From NCBI GenBank assembly GCA_031552535.1, contig JAVBMJ010000073.1:1-15206 (forward strand): a stretch of DNA of 15,206 bases. The letters run 5' to 3'. Under the pieces are notes generated by a model. The model ran no database searches and was not told the DNA's origin. It saw only the letters and a list, made by a program, of their open reading frames with translations. This DNA is from JAVBMJ01 sp031552535 (GTDB lineage: Bacteria > Bacteroidota > Bacteroidia > Bacteroidales > Rikenellaceae). Position 1 is the stretch's first letter; each line of letters starts with the position of its first letter. The translations under genes and the position numbers were made by a program. Below, in pieces: positions 4,837-13,700 of the stretch.

Positions 4837-7149
4837 CTAAAACGGATATCCTATGGCCAGGTTGAAATTCAGCGATTTCCCCAACGAAGGCATATTGAAA
4901 TACGAGTTGCGTCCCGGCGTTTGGTAAGGTGCATGGAGAGCCACCCCCAAGTCGGCCCGCAACACAAGGTAGCTTATGTCGTAACGCAGCCCCGTTCCCG
5001 AAGCGAGAGCTATTTCGCGTGGCAGCGACCTGAGGGTTAACTGCCCTCCCGGACGCGACGGGTCTTCCTTCCACAACCACACGTTGCCTGCGTCGAGGAA
5101 CAGCGCCCCCGACAAGCGTCCTGCGATCTTGAAACGAAACTCGGCATTTGCCTCGAAGCGCATATCTCCCGTCTGGTTGAAGTATCCGTTGGGATCGTCG
5201 TCCGAAGGACGGTAGCTGCCAGGCCCTATCGACCGCGACGAAAACCCCCGCAGGGAGTTGGCCCCTCCTGAATAGAACTGTTCGCTGTAGGGCATCACCG
5301 TCGCATTACCGTAGGCGTATCCGCCGCCGGCATAGAAGCGCAACACAAGAAAGCTGGACAGTCCCAGTCGGCGGTAATAGCGCAGGTCGCTCTCCAGTTT
5401 CACGAATTGCGAAAACTGGTTGCCGAATATTTTCCGGGGAATGTCGTAACCCAACGCTCCCATCAGCGGCGAGAGGATATTGCCGGCCGACGCAACCGTC
5501 ACCTGGTAATGGAACCTGTTGCGTGGATGGCGCTTGAGAGTCTTGTCGAAAGTGTAGGAATACACGATCTCAGGGATGAACTGATCCTCGAAACTAAGCG
5601 CAATAGCCGGATTGTCGGCCATCGACTCATCGAACGACTCCGACGAAGCCAGCAGGTTATTATATGTGACCTTAACCGGGGTAAACGAATGGGTGCTGTG
5701 CGGCGTGCTTTGGAAATCGTATTTGAGCGATGTGTTCATCGACACCATCTGGAAGTATCCCGGGCGGTTCATCAAATCGGCACCGAGTTGCAAAGTCGTA
5801 TGGGCGGGATAATGTAACCGGCGGGTAAGGAAACGCGGCAACCACGGGCGCGGTATAGTCAGCGCAAGGTTGACGCCGAACTCGTAGGAATTCAGCGGCG
5901 TCCCCTCGTCGGCCTGCGTCCCCTTGCCTGTTTGCCACTCGTATTCGCCGTTGAGTTTCAGCGACAGCATCTCGCCGCCGCCGAAAAGGTTCTTACGGCT
6001 TACACCGAATATTGCCCCCGGCCCTATGTAGCTGTTCGATTTCGACGAGACGTCGACTTCGAACTCCGACTCCATCGGAAGGTCCATCGCCGTATTTATC
6101 ACCACGTCTATCCTGTCGCCGCCTTTCAGCGAGTCGATGGGAGTGGTTCCTATATTGAGATAACGGAACGTAGAAAGATTGCCAAGATGGGTGAACGTAT
6201 TGTTCTGGGCCGAGGCGCGGTAAATGTCGCCTTCGCGTATGTAGATCGTCGATGCCAACACTTTGGGTTTGACCTTCAGCGGCTTTTGGTAGATAATCCC
6301 GTAACCGCCGTGCGAAGTGGTGTCCCAACCCGCCGCTGGTTCGTCTGATTCGACGATAATCTCCACACGTCCTATGCGGTAGGCTTTCAGGGCTGCCTCC
6401 GGAGCCACCGGACTAACCACCAGCCGCAGGTCGGCCTTCCCAGGATGGCGCAACGAATCGGCCTGGAATTCCAGATGGTCACGCTTAAGGTAATAATACC
6501 CCTCTTCGCGCAGCGCTTTTATTATGCGGTCGCGCTCGGCCGAGAGCGTGTCGACATTCAGAGGTGTTCCCGGGTGTATCACCGACGTGGTACTCAGGCT
6601 GTCGAGTTTCCGGGTGAAAGCGTCGTGCGGGGCCGGATACGATACCGTGCCGACAAGCAGCGGCCGGGACAGGACTACTCTGTATGATATTTTACTCTTG
6701 CGCGGATTATGTTTGCGCGGATGCAGTTCATAGGATATCTGCGTACCGTAATAGCCGTTGTTGCGCAGCGCTTCGGCCGCCATGCGCACCCTCACGTCGG
6801 GTTGCACCGTTGCCAGCGTCACCGGCTCTTTCGCCAGCCGTTTATACAGCCAGTGCCTGAACCCCTTCTGGCGCTCGGTGTAAAGGTAATTGTAAGCCCA
6901 CAAGCCGATGGGTAGCGGAGTACGGACATAGGGCGAGTACAAGGGGTTGTTTGGTTTCACGCTCAACGGTTCCTGTGCCGCCGACGCAACCCGCGACGGC
7001 ACTTTAGTAGAATCCGCCATCGTCACCTCAAACTTTTTCACCCCCACATACAGCACATCCCCAGAAGAGAGCCGCTTCGTCGTGGAACACGACACTCCCA
7101 GCACCAGAGCGATTGGCGCCAATACCAGATATTTAAACGATCTTCCCAC
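4837..7149 (-). CDS. tamL: TamL: BamA/TamA-family outer-membrane lipoprotein
   Basis: This is a 770-residue outer-membrane beta-barrel of the Omp85 superfamily. The start is GTG at 7149; no better upstream start exists before an in-frame stop. It yields a lipoprotein signal peptide (KYLVLAPIALVLGVS) with lipobox LGVSC and Cys21 as the lipidated residue, which marks the Bacteroidetes TamL type rather than plain TamA or BamA. Residues about 25-385 are periplasmic POTRA-like repeats (for example AEALRNNGYYGTQISYEL). Residues about 390-770 form the barrel, with the loop-6 motif LRGF (633-636) equivalent to the VRGF of BamA and a C-terminal aromatic residue (NLAIGYPF). The family works with TamB in inserting or exporting outer-membrane proteins. 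No tamB is in this window, so the partner must lie elsewhere. It lies 130 bases downstream of the aminotransferase gene. Confidence 0.93.
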   Translation of the reverse strand: MGRSFKYLVLAPIALVLGVSCSTTKRLSSGDVLYVGVKKFEVTMADSTKVPSRVASAAQEPLSVKPNNPLYSPYVRTPLPIGLWAYNYLYTERQKGFRHWLYKRLAKEPVTLATVQPDVRVRMAAEALRNNGYYGTQISYELHPRKHNPRKSKISYRVVLSRPLLVGTVSYPAPHDAFTRKLDSLSTTSVIHPGTPLNVDTLSAERDRIIKALREEGYYYLKRDHLEFQADSLRHPGKADLRLVVSPVAPEAALKAYRIGRVEIIVESDEPAAGWDTTSHGGYGIIYQKPLKVKPKVLASTIYIREGDIYRASAQNNTFTHLGNLSTFRYLNIGTTPIDSLKGGDRIDVVINTAMDLPMESEFEVDVSSKSNSYIGPGAIFGVSRKNLFGGGEMLSLKLNGEYEWQTGKGTQADEGTPLNSYEFGVNLALTIPRPWLPRFLTRRLHYPAHTTLQLGADLMNRPGYFQMVSMNTSLKYDFQSTPHSTHSFTPVKVTYNNLLASSESFDESMADNPAIALSFEDQFIPEIVYSYTFDKTLKRHPRNRFHYQVTVASAGNILSPLMGALGYDIPRKIFGNQFSQFVKLESDLRYYRRLGLSSFLVLRFYAGGGYAYGNATVMPYSEQFYSGGANSLRGFSSRSIGPGSYRPSDDDPNGYFNQTGDMRFEANAEFRFKIAGRLSGALFLDAGNVWLWKEDPSRPGGQLTLRSLPREIALASGTGLRYDISYLVLRADLGVALHAPYQTPGRNSYFNMPSLGKSLNFNLAIGYPF

Positions 7150-7219
7150 CCAAGCTACGGTAAAGCTTCACGGATACTATCAAAAACAGTTCCCTTTTTG
7201 CCGGATGACGTAATTTTTC

Positions 7220-7261
7220 CCGGGGGATGGGATGGCCCCCGGAGTTTGCCCCGTTTACGGG
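7220..7261. other. Two tandem GC-rich hairpins between the aminotransferase gene and tamL
   Basis: CCGGGGG (7220-7226) pairs with CCCCCGG (7236-7242) around a 9-base loop. A second small stem, CCCGT/ACGGG (7250-7254 with 7257-7261), stands nearer the aminotransferase stop. Neither is followed by a T-run on the minus strand (the sequence is GAAAAATTA), so these are not canonical intrinsic terminators. They could attenuate read-through into tamL or stabilise the 3' end of the upstream message. Confidence 0.4.
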
Positions 7262-7279
7262 TAAAATTCAGACAGGTAA

Positions 7280-8479
7280 TCACTCTTTCCTGCCCGGATA
7301 CGCCGTCAGTGCCTCACGCAGGCATTCGGCAGCCAGCAACAGGTCCTCCTCTTTAAGCACATATGCTATACGTACCTCGTCATGGCCCAGGTAGCTCGAA
7401 GCATAGAACCCCGACGCCGGAGCCAGCATCACCGTATGTCCCTTGTAACTGAACTCTTCTAGCAGCCACTGCGCAAAGCGGTCGGAGTTGTCGATAGGCA
7501 GGCGGGCGATAGTGTAGAAGGCCCCTTTGGGCATCGGGCAGTAAACTCCCTCTATGGCATTAAGGGCCTCGACGATACAATTACGGCGGCGCGTATATTC
7601 GGCCTTAACCTCGTCGAAATAGCTCTGCGGCGTAGCCAATGCGGCCTCGGCAGCCACCTGGGCCAGATATGGAGGCGACAGACGAGCCTGCGCCATATTC
7701 ATCGCGGCATCGATAACCGCTTTGTTATGGGTTACCAAAGCCCCGAGGCGAACGCCGCACATGCTGTAACGTTTCGAAACCGAGTCGATCATCACCACAT
7801 TCTGCTCGATCCCCGGAAGGTTCATCGCCGAAATGTGTTCGGCGCCATCATAACAATATTCCCTGTAGACTTCGTCCGAAAGCAGGAACAGGTCGTGGCG
7901 TTTGACTATATCGCACAGGCGCTTCAACTCCCCGCGGCTGTAGAGATACCCCGTAGGATTATTCGGGTTGCATATCAGCACCGCCTTAGTGCGTGGCGTG
8001 ATGTGCTTCTCGAATTCGGCGATGGGGGGCAGCGCGAAATCGTTGTCAATAGTCGAAAAAATAGGTTTTATGTTAACACCCGCCTCCATTGCGAAACCGT
8101 TGTAGTTGGCATAGAACGGCTCCGGCACCAGCACCTCGTCGCCTGGATTCATGCATACGGTCATCGCCATGAATATCGCCTCTGAACCTCCGGTGGTGGT
8201 AAGTATCTCTTTGTGGGTTACCTCTATGCCCACGCTATGGTAATACTCCGCCAGCCCGCGGCGGTAACTTTCGCTGCCCGCCGAGTGGGAATATTCGAAT
8301 ATCGTGTCGGTGATATGCCTGACAGCCTCCACCGCATTCGGTGGCGAAGGAATGTCGGGTTGGCCTATATTGAGGTGCAACACCCTGACCCCCCGTTTCT
8401 TTGCCTCTTCGGCATACGGGACCAGTTTACGTATCGGAGAGGGAGGTATATGTTTCCCTTTTTCTGAAAGTCGCGGCAT
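7280..8479 (-). CDS. PLP-dependent class I/II aminotransferase (aspartate aminotransferase-like)
   Basis: The 399-residue enzyme has the fold-type I layout: LNIGQPDIPSP near residues 36-46; the TTTGGSEAIF cofactor-phosphate loop; CNPNNPTG (170-177); SDEVYREY with Asp202 and Tyr205 for the PLP ring; and SVSKRYSMCGVRLGA with the Schiff-base Lys236. A C-terminal arginine for the substrate carboxylate lies in DEVRIAYVL. Length is normal. The family transfers the amino group of aspartate, alanine or related amino acids to a keto acid, with cytoplasmic location. The sequence does not settle the exact substrate, so no gene symbol is given. An ATG start is preceded by AT-rich leader DNA, and a -7-like box TAGCTTTG lies about 40 bases upstream. 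It is the first gene of the minus-strand block and faces a divergent unit. Confidence 0.9.
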   Translation of the reverse strand: MPRLSEKGKHIPPSPIRKLVPYAEEAKKRGVRVLHLNIGQPDIPSPPNAVEAVRHITDTIFEYSHSAGSESYRRGLAEYYHSVGIEVTHKEILTTTGGSEAIFMAMTVCMNPGDEVLVPEPFYANYNGFAMEAGVNIKPIFSTIDNDFALPPIAEFEKHITPRTKAVLICNPNNPTGYLYSRGELKRLCDIVKRHDLFLLSDEVYREYCYDGAEHISAMNLPGIEQNVVMIDSVSKRYSMCGVRLGALVTHNKAVIDAAMNMAQARLSPPYLAQVAAEAALATPQSYFDEVKAEYTRRRNCIVEALNAIEGVYCPMPKGAFYTIARLPIDNSDRFAQWLLEEFSYKGHTVMLAPASGFYASSYLGHDEVRIAYVLKEEDLLLAAECLREALTAYPGRKE

Positions 8480-8519
8480 AATTTTCGATTGGTATTTTCA
8501 AACAGACTCTTACTGCATA

Positions 8520-8527
8520 CAAAGCTA
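8520..8527 (-). promoter_or_regulatory. Candidate -7 box for the aminotransferase gene
   Basis: Minus-strand TAGCTTTG fits TAnnTTTG and ends 40 bases from the aminotransferase ATG. No TTTG exists at the expected -33 spacing. It lies 15 bases from the oppositely oriented box at 8543-8550, so the two promoters overlap and may exclude each other. Confidence 0.45.
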
Positions 8528-8542
8528 ACAAAATTTTTGTAG

Positions 8543-8550
8543 TACCTTTG
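8543..8550 (+). promoter_or_regulatory. Candidate -7 box for the small membrane protein / binding lipoprotein unit
   Basis: TACCTTTG is a strong match to TAnnTTTG and is followed by CAG, as often seen in this phylum. No -33 TTTG is present at N19. The predicted leader of about 70 bases contains the 8-base direct repeat GCCGTACG (8553-8560 and 8588-8595) and a possible GCAGCC/GGCTGC stem (8550-8555 with 8584-8589). I do not recognise a riboswitch in it; in particular it lacks the conserved features of a cobalamin riboswitch. Confidence 0.5.
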
Positions 8551-8628
8551 CAGCCGTACGGCCACTTTGAGTGAACAGGGATTGGCTGCCGTACGTTAAA
8601 CACTGAAAAACAGGTGATTGGCTTACAA

Positions 8629-8952
8629 ATGAATCCGAAACGAAAATATATTATCCCGGCTCTTGTCGTGGTGATACTCGGCGCATTGGTGGGCCGCGAA
8701 TATCCCGTTGCGGGCTATTGGACGGTGGTGGCCGGCTTTGGATCCTATACCCTCACCGGGTGTGTCCCTATGATAGGCGACCTGCGTAATTTCCGGCATC
8801 TCAGCAACCGCGGCAAGGCCCGGGTCATATCATGGGCCGTTATGCTGGGTGTGCTGGTATCGGTGCTCTGGAGCGGCCGTCCGCTATATTTTTCTATTCT
8901 GTTGATGCTGGCGGTCGAGTACCTGCTTTACGAAAACAAGCCGAAGCGATGA
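8629..8952 (+). CDS. Small multi-pass membrane protein of unknown function
   Basis: I do not recognise this 107-residue protein. It starts at ATG 8629 (MNPKRKY); a GTG at 8614 would add MIGLQ but is less natural. Hydrophobic stretches suggest four membrane segments: about residues 7-24 (YIIPALVVVILGALVG), 28-46 (AGYWTVVAGFGSYTLTGCV), 64-82 (ARVISWAVMLGVLVSVLW) and 84-100 (LYFSILLMLAVEYLLY). Between the second and third is a positively charged loop (RNFRHLSNRGKAR) that should face the cytoplasm. A short basic tail ENKPKR ends it. Its TGA overlaps the ATG of the next gene by 4 bases, so the two products are translated together and may work together, for example as an accessory to the substrate-binding lipoprotein. 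It is too small for a normal FecCD-type permease. Confidence 0.8.
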   Translation: MNPKRKYIIPALVVVILGALVGREYPVAGYWTVVAGFGSYTLTGCVPMIGDLRNFRHLSNRGKARVISWAVMLGVLVSVLWSGRPLYFSILLMLAVEYLLYENKPKR

Positions 8953-10091
8953 GGTGGATGGTCTGTGTGATCGCGGCTGTCGCCGTTTTATACCTGGGAG
9001 GATGCCGGAGCGGAAGTAAAACCGCGGCCGGCGACGCGGGAGAGGAAAAATACCAACCGCGGTACGCACGCGGGTTCAGCATCCGGACGTACGGCAAGAG
9101 TTCCATGATCGATGTCCACGACCCCTGGCAGGGCGCCCGCGGAGTGACCTACAGCCTTTTTGTCTCACACGGTGGCCAGGCACCGCCCGATGGCTTCAGC
9201 GGCACGGTGGTCAGCGCTCCTGTGGGTGATGTCATTTGCATGTCGTCTTCACACGCGGCCTTTATCGACGCCTTGGGTTTGACGGACAAGATTACGGGAG
9301 TTTCGGCGGCCGGGTACCTGGTAGGAGAGAACATAAGCCGCCGGCGCGACGCGGGGAATGTTGTCGACATAGGCTACGACCATCTCATAAATTTCGAACT
9401 TATAGCCTCATTACGCCCATCGCTGGTGTTCATATACGGTGTGGGGAGCGAGAACAGCGTTGTGACCGGAAAACTTGACAAATTGTCGATCCCCTATATA
9501 TACATAGGGGACTACCTCGAAAACTCACCCCTTGGAAAAGCCGAATGGCTCGTAGCGTTCGGCGAGATATTTTCGCAGCGCGAAAAAGCCGGAGACATCT
9601 TCCGGGGGATCGCCAGGCGATACGACTCGGTCAAAACGGTCGCACTCGCAACGACCGGTCGTCCGAAGGTGATGCTCAATGCGCCGTGGAAAGACAAATG
9701 GTTCGTGCCCGGCGACCGGAGCTATATGGTCGAACTGATACGCGATGCGGGCGGCAGCTACGTTTGTGCCGGCGACGACTCAGAGCGCAGCCGCCCTATA
9801 AGCATCGAAACGGCATGGGTTGCAACGATGAAATCCGACGTTTGGCTATGTCCCAACGACGCCTCGACGATCAGCGAATTACTCAGCGTCGGGAGCCGCT
9901 TCGCCCCCGCGCCCGCCATTACCAATGGCAGGGTATTTAACAATAATGCACGCAGCAATGCCCACGGGGGCAGCGATTTCTGGGAGTCAGGTACGGTGAA
10001 GCCCGACGTTGTTTTGCGCGATATGGCAACCATCCTGCACCCGGAAGCATTCCACGGGAATAGTCTCTATTACTTCAAAAAGCTCGACTGA
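8949..10091 (+). CDS. Periplasmic substrate-binding lipoprotein, BtuF/FhuD-like (PeriBP_2 class)
   Basis: I choose ATG 8949 (380 residues), which overlaps the previous stop as ATGA and exposes a lipoprotein signal: MRWMVCVIAAVAVLYLGGC with lipobox LGGC and Cys19. The mature protein has the class III binding-protein layout joined by one long helix. The first lobe includes VICMSSSHAAFIDALGLTDKITGVS and LIASLRPSLVFIYG, a linker helix follows around PLGKAEWLVAFGEIF, and a second lobe includes KVMLNAPWKDKWFVPG. Members bind siderophores, haem or corrinoids and hand them to a FecCD-type permease with an ABC ATPase. Neither partner gene follows; the next gene is convergent. The ligand is unknown. 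It may feed a transporter encoded elsewhere or have another role. Confidence 0.85.
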   Translation: MRWMVCVIAAVAVLYLGGCRSGSKTAAGDAGEEKYQPRYARGFSIRTYGKSSMIDVHDPWQGARGVTYSLFVSHGGQAPPDGFSGTVVSAPVGDVICMSSSHAAFIDALGLTDKITGVSAAGYLVGENISRRRDAGNVVDIGYDHLINFELIASLRPSLVFIYGVGSENSVVTGKLDKLSIPYIYIGDYLENSPLGKAEWLVAFGEIFSQREKAGDIFRGIARRYDSVKTVALATTGRPKVMLNAPWKDKWFVPGDRSYMVELIRDAGGSYVCAGDDSERSRPISIETAWVATMKSDVWLCPNDASTISELLSVGSRFAPAPAITNGRVFNNNARSNAHGGSDFWESGTVKPDVVLRDMATILHPEAFHGNSLYYFKKLD

Positions 10092-10131
10092 GGGCGTGTT
10101 CAGGCAGATCATATAAAGACCGGCCTATATT

Positions 10132-10380
10132 TTATTTGCGGGAGAACAGCGACGCGAGCCCGAGCAGCAATATCGCCCCTACGACCGACGCCACGAGATT
10201 GCCTACTATGCTCCCGTTATTGACGCTCAGTCCGAGCAACGAAAATACCCAGCCTCCGAGCACTCCTCCCACTATTCCGAGGATCAGGTTTATAAGCAGG
10301 CCATAACCGCGGCCGCGCGTTAATATCCCTGCGACGTATCCGGCCACAAGGCCGATCAATATGTACCATATGAAACTCAT
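10132..10380 (-). CDS. GlsB/YeaQ/YmgE-family (transglycosylase-associated) membrane protein
   Basis: The 82-residue protein is almost entirely hydrophobic and glycine-rich, with the family pattern IWYILIGLVAGYVAGILTRG, then GLLINLILGIVGGVLGGWVF, then GNLVASVVGAILLLGLASL. This gives three short membrane segments separated by the conserved RGRGYG turn and a polar NNGS turn, ending in FSRK. It belongs to the GlsB/YeaQ group of small inner-membrane proteins linked to stress responses; the biochemical role is not established. It is a single gene, 40 bases from the convergent end of the binding lipoprotein gene, with no hairpin visible in the gap. The ATG is preceded by an AT-rich leader with no good TAnnTTTG box in view. 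Confidence 0.9.
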   Translation of the reverse strand: MSFIWYILIGLVAGYVAGILTRGRGYGLLINLILGIVGGVLGGWVFSLLGLSVNNGSIVGNLVASVVGAILLLGLASLFSRK

Positions 10381-10485
10381 AATGATAATGTTTTAATTAG
10401 GAGCCTGCAGGAAACATCCCGGAAAGAAACAGCAAATAATCTCTTTCGGAAAATGGCAAAGACTCCCGGTTCAGCCTGGGGTGTA

Positions 10486-10550
10486 TGCACTTTTCGTGCC
10501 GCAAGTTGCTATTTTTCATCTCAATTGCCGTTCCGCGGCACAAAAATGCA
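10486..10550. repeat. Spaced inverted repeat in the 361-base spacer before the glycogen gene
   Basis: TGCACTTTTCGTGCCGC (10486-10502) is mirrored by GCGGCACAAAAATGCA (10535-10550): the GTGCCGC and TGCA parts match exactly, and the A/T middle differs by about two positions. The 32-base interval could form the loop of a cruciform or RNA hairpin. The remainder of the spacer (10381-10740) holds no open frame I would defend, only AT-rich leader DNA for the flanking divergent genes and the promoter listed next. Confidence 0.4.
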
Positions 10551-10640
10551 CAATTGGCCTGCATATTGTGTAGTAAGGTGTATTAACACTACTTAATATG
10601 CGGATTTTGGTCAAATTTTCCTGCGGAAAATTGAATTAGC

Positions 10641-10671
10641 TCTGAGATATCGGCTAAAAATACTACCTTTG
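10641..10671 (+). promoter_or_regulatory. Promoter of the glycogen synthase-phosphorylase gene
   Basis: TCTG (10641-10644), 19 bases, then TACCTTTG (10664-10671) fits TTTG-N19-TAnnTTTG with one mismatch in the -33 box. The predicted start near 10678 leaves a leader of about 64 bases before ATG 10742, AT-rich and without a Shine-Dalgarno sequence. Confidence 0.6.
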
Positions 10672-10741
10672 TAGTTTATTTTTGTCATACCGGCTAATGC
10701 AGCAAATCGTATACGGCTGAAATTTAAAGTACTATAAAAAC

Positions 10742-13700
10742 ATGTCTGATTGTAACGAAATCAAAAGCAAACCCGATTACCTGTTCGAAGTAAGCTGGGA
10801 AGTATGCAACAAAGTAGGTGGAATACACACTGTTATAGCAACGAAAGCTCTCACGATGACTCGTATGCTGGGCGACCAGTATGTGCTGATAGGACCCGAC
10901 ATTCACCGCGAAGGAGCCAATCCGGAGTTCGAGGAGGATCATAACCTGTTGAAGGCCTGGAAGCAGATGGTCTACACCGACGGGATACGCATCAAAGTGG
11001 GCCGTTGGAAGGTGGAAGGCAGTCCTCTTGCCATATTGGTGGATTTCAGTTCGTTTTTTGCCCACAAGGATGAGGTGCTGAAATTCCTGTGGGAGAGCTA
11101 TCGCGTCGATTCGATAAGCGGCCAGTGGGACTACATCGAGCCGGTGCTGTTCGGCTATGCGGCAGGCAAAGTGATCGAAAGTTACATGGAGAACTTCTGC
11201 ACCACCACAGACAAAGTCGTGGCCCACTTCCACGAGTGGATGACTTCGAGCGGCGGGCTTTACCTCAACAAGTTCTCGCCTTATATAGCCACGGTATTCA
11301 CTACCCATGCCACCGTTATGGGCCGGTCGCTGGCCGGCAACGGGCTGCCGCTGTATGGCAACCTCGCCAAATTCAACGCCGACGAATACGCCCGGCAGTT
11401 CAATGTGGTGGCGAAACATTCGCTCGAAAAAACGGCGGCGAATTTTTACGACTGCTTCGCCACCGTGAGCGACATCACGGCCACGGAGTGCCGCCACCTG
11501 CTTGGCCGCGAAGTGCACATGGTTACACCCAACGGCTTCGAGGATGATTTCGTGTGGAAAGGCAAGGAATATATCCAGAAACGCAAAGAGGCCCGCGAGG
11601 CGATGATACGGGTGGCCGAAGCGTGCCTCGACTATAAATTCGCGAAAGACCCGCTGATCGTAGGAACCAGTGGCCGCTACGAATTCAAGAACAAGGGTAT
11701 AGACGTATTTATCCAGGCGTTGCAGAATGTAGCGGCCTCGTCACCCGAACGTGACGTGCTGGCCTACATTACGGTCCCGGCAGGCAACGACGGCCCGCGC
11801 AAGGATTTGCAGGCACACCTGGCCAATCCCGAGTCGCCCATCGACCGCAGCCTGTATCCCCACACGACGCACTACCTGTCGAATCCGGGTTGGGATCCGG
11901 TGGTGACGGCGCTTAAGGGCAGCAACCTGTTGGAGGCCGGAAGCCGTGTGAAGGTGATATTCGTACCGTCGTACCTTAACGGTTACGACGGTATCTTCGG
12001 CAAGCAGTATTATGAATTGCTCGTAGGAATGGACGTCACGGTATTCCCGTCGTACTACGAGCCGTGGGGTTACACCCCATTGGAGAGCGTTGCGTTTTCC
12101 ATTCCGACAATCACAACGACGCTTACCGGGTTCGGACTCTGGGTCGACACTCACAATAAAGGACACAAGGGAGTGGAGGTTATCTCCCGTACCGACACCA
12201 ACGACGCGGAGGTGGTAGGTAATATCGCCGACTCGATCCTGCGTTTCGCGGCCATGGATGCCAAAGAATATGCGGAATACAGCGCCGGAGCATTGAAGAT
12301 ATCGACCACTGCGCTTTGGGACAACCTTATCGTATACTATTGCCAGGCCTACGACATAGCTTTGGACAACGCCATAAAGCGCACCAACCGTGTGGCATAC
12401 GACGGTGGCGGCGCCTACAACGAGCAGATTAATTTCGTGCGCCAGCAGTTGGTTAGCAACAATCCCACATGGGTCAGGGTTATGGTTGAGAAGAATCTTC
12501 CGGAGAGGCTTCATCCGCTTGAAGAGTTATCTAAGAACCTGTGGTGGTCGTGGACCCTCGGGGCACAGGAATTGTTTGAATACATCGACAACGAGTTATG
12601 GATCGAATGCAACCGCAACCCGATAGAGTTGCTCGACAGGCTCGACGTGAAAGCCGTCGAAAGGCTTATGGCCGACGAAGGATTCCTTGCTAAGATGGAT
12701 AGCGTCTACGGCGCATTCAAGTCGTACATGGCCGCCAAAACAGAGTGTAAGGCTCCGTCAATATCTTATTTCAGCATGGAGTACGGGCTTCACAGCTCGC
12801 TGAAGATATATTCCGGCGGTCTGGGAATACTTGCTGGCGACTACCTCAAAGAGGCGAGCGACAAGAACGTTCCGATGGTGGCCGTGGGTCTGCTTTACCG
12901 CTACGGCTATTTCACCCAGCGCCTGTCGGCCCAGGGATCGCAGGAGGCGAGTTACGAAGCACAGAATTTTTATAAATTACCTATTTCGCCCGCCCGCGAC
13001 GCCGAAGGGAATTGGTACAGTGTGTCGATAGCATTCCCGGGGCGCACCGTGACGGCGCGTATATGGAAATGCGAGGTGGGACGTACAGACCTCTACCTGC
13101 TGGATGCGGACCACGACCTTAACCTCGACGAGGACCGCTCCATAACACACCATCTCTACGGAGGTGACTGGGAGAACCGCCTCAAACAGGAGATACTGCT
13201 GGGGATAGGCGGAATACGCACCCTGCGTGCGATGGGCATCAAGCACGACGTCTACCACTGCAACGAAGGGCACGCGGCATTCATCGGCATAGAGAGGATC
13301 AACAACCTGGTTCAGAACCGAAAACTTTCGTTCAGCGAGGCGCTGGAAGTGGTGCGTTCGTCGTCACTCTTTACGACCCACACACCTGTTCCGGCGGGCC
13401 ACGACGCTTTCCCTGAGGCTATGATCCGGCAATATATGTCGCACTACCCCGACCGCCTGGGAATCACCTGGGAGCAATTCATCAACCTGGGCAAGACAAA
13501 TCCCAACGATCCCAATGAACGTTACTCGATGAGTTGCCTGGCGTGCAACATGTCGCAGGAGGTCAACGGCGTGAGCTGGCTCCACGGCGAGGTGAGCAAG
13601 GAGATACTCAACAACATGTGGCCGGGCTACTTCAAGGACGAGCTTCACATAGGATATGTCACCAACGGGGTGCATTTCCCCACGTGGACGGCCTCGGTGA

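Noticed and set aside
8551..8628. Possible cobalamin riboswitch upstream of the BtuF-like gene
   Set aside because: The leader is only about 70 bases and lacks the conserved B12-box-like and core elements; only a small stem and an 8-base repeat are visible.
8832..8948. Longer start for the binding lipoprotein, 39 residues upstream
   Set aside because: It would bury the lipoprotein signal peptide inside the protein and overlap the small membrane protein gene widely; ATG 8949 gives a proper lipobox and a 4-base overlap.
10724..11518. 264-residue minus-strand open frame over the start of the fusion gene
   Set aside because: It is antisense to the conserved GT3 N-terminus, with a composition typical of a reverse shadow and no promoter or recognised domain.
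11741..12514. 257-residue minus-strand open frame inside the glycogen fusion gene
   Set aside because: It is antisense to a strongly conserved GT3 domain and has no family resemblance; long shadow frames are expected opposite GC-rich coding DNA.
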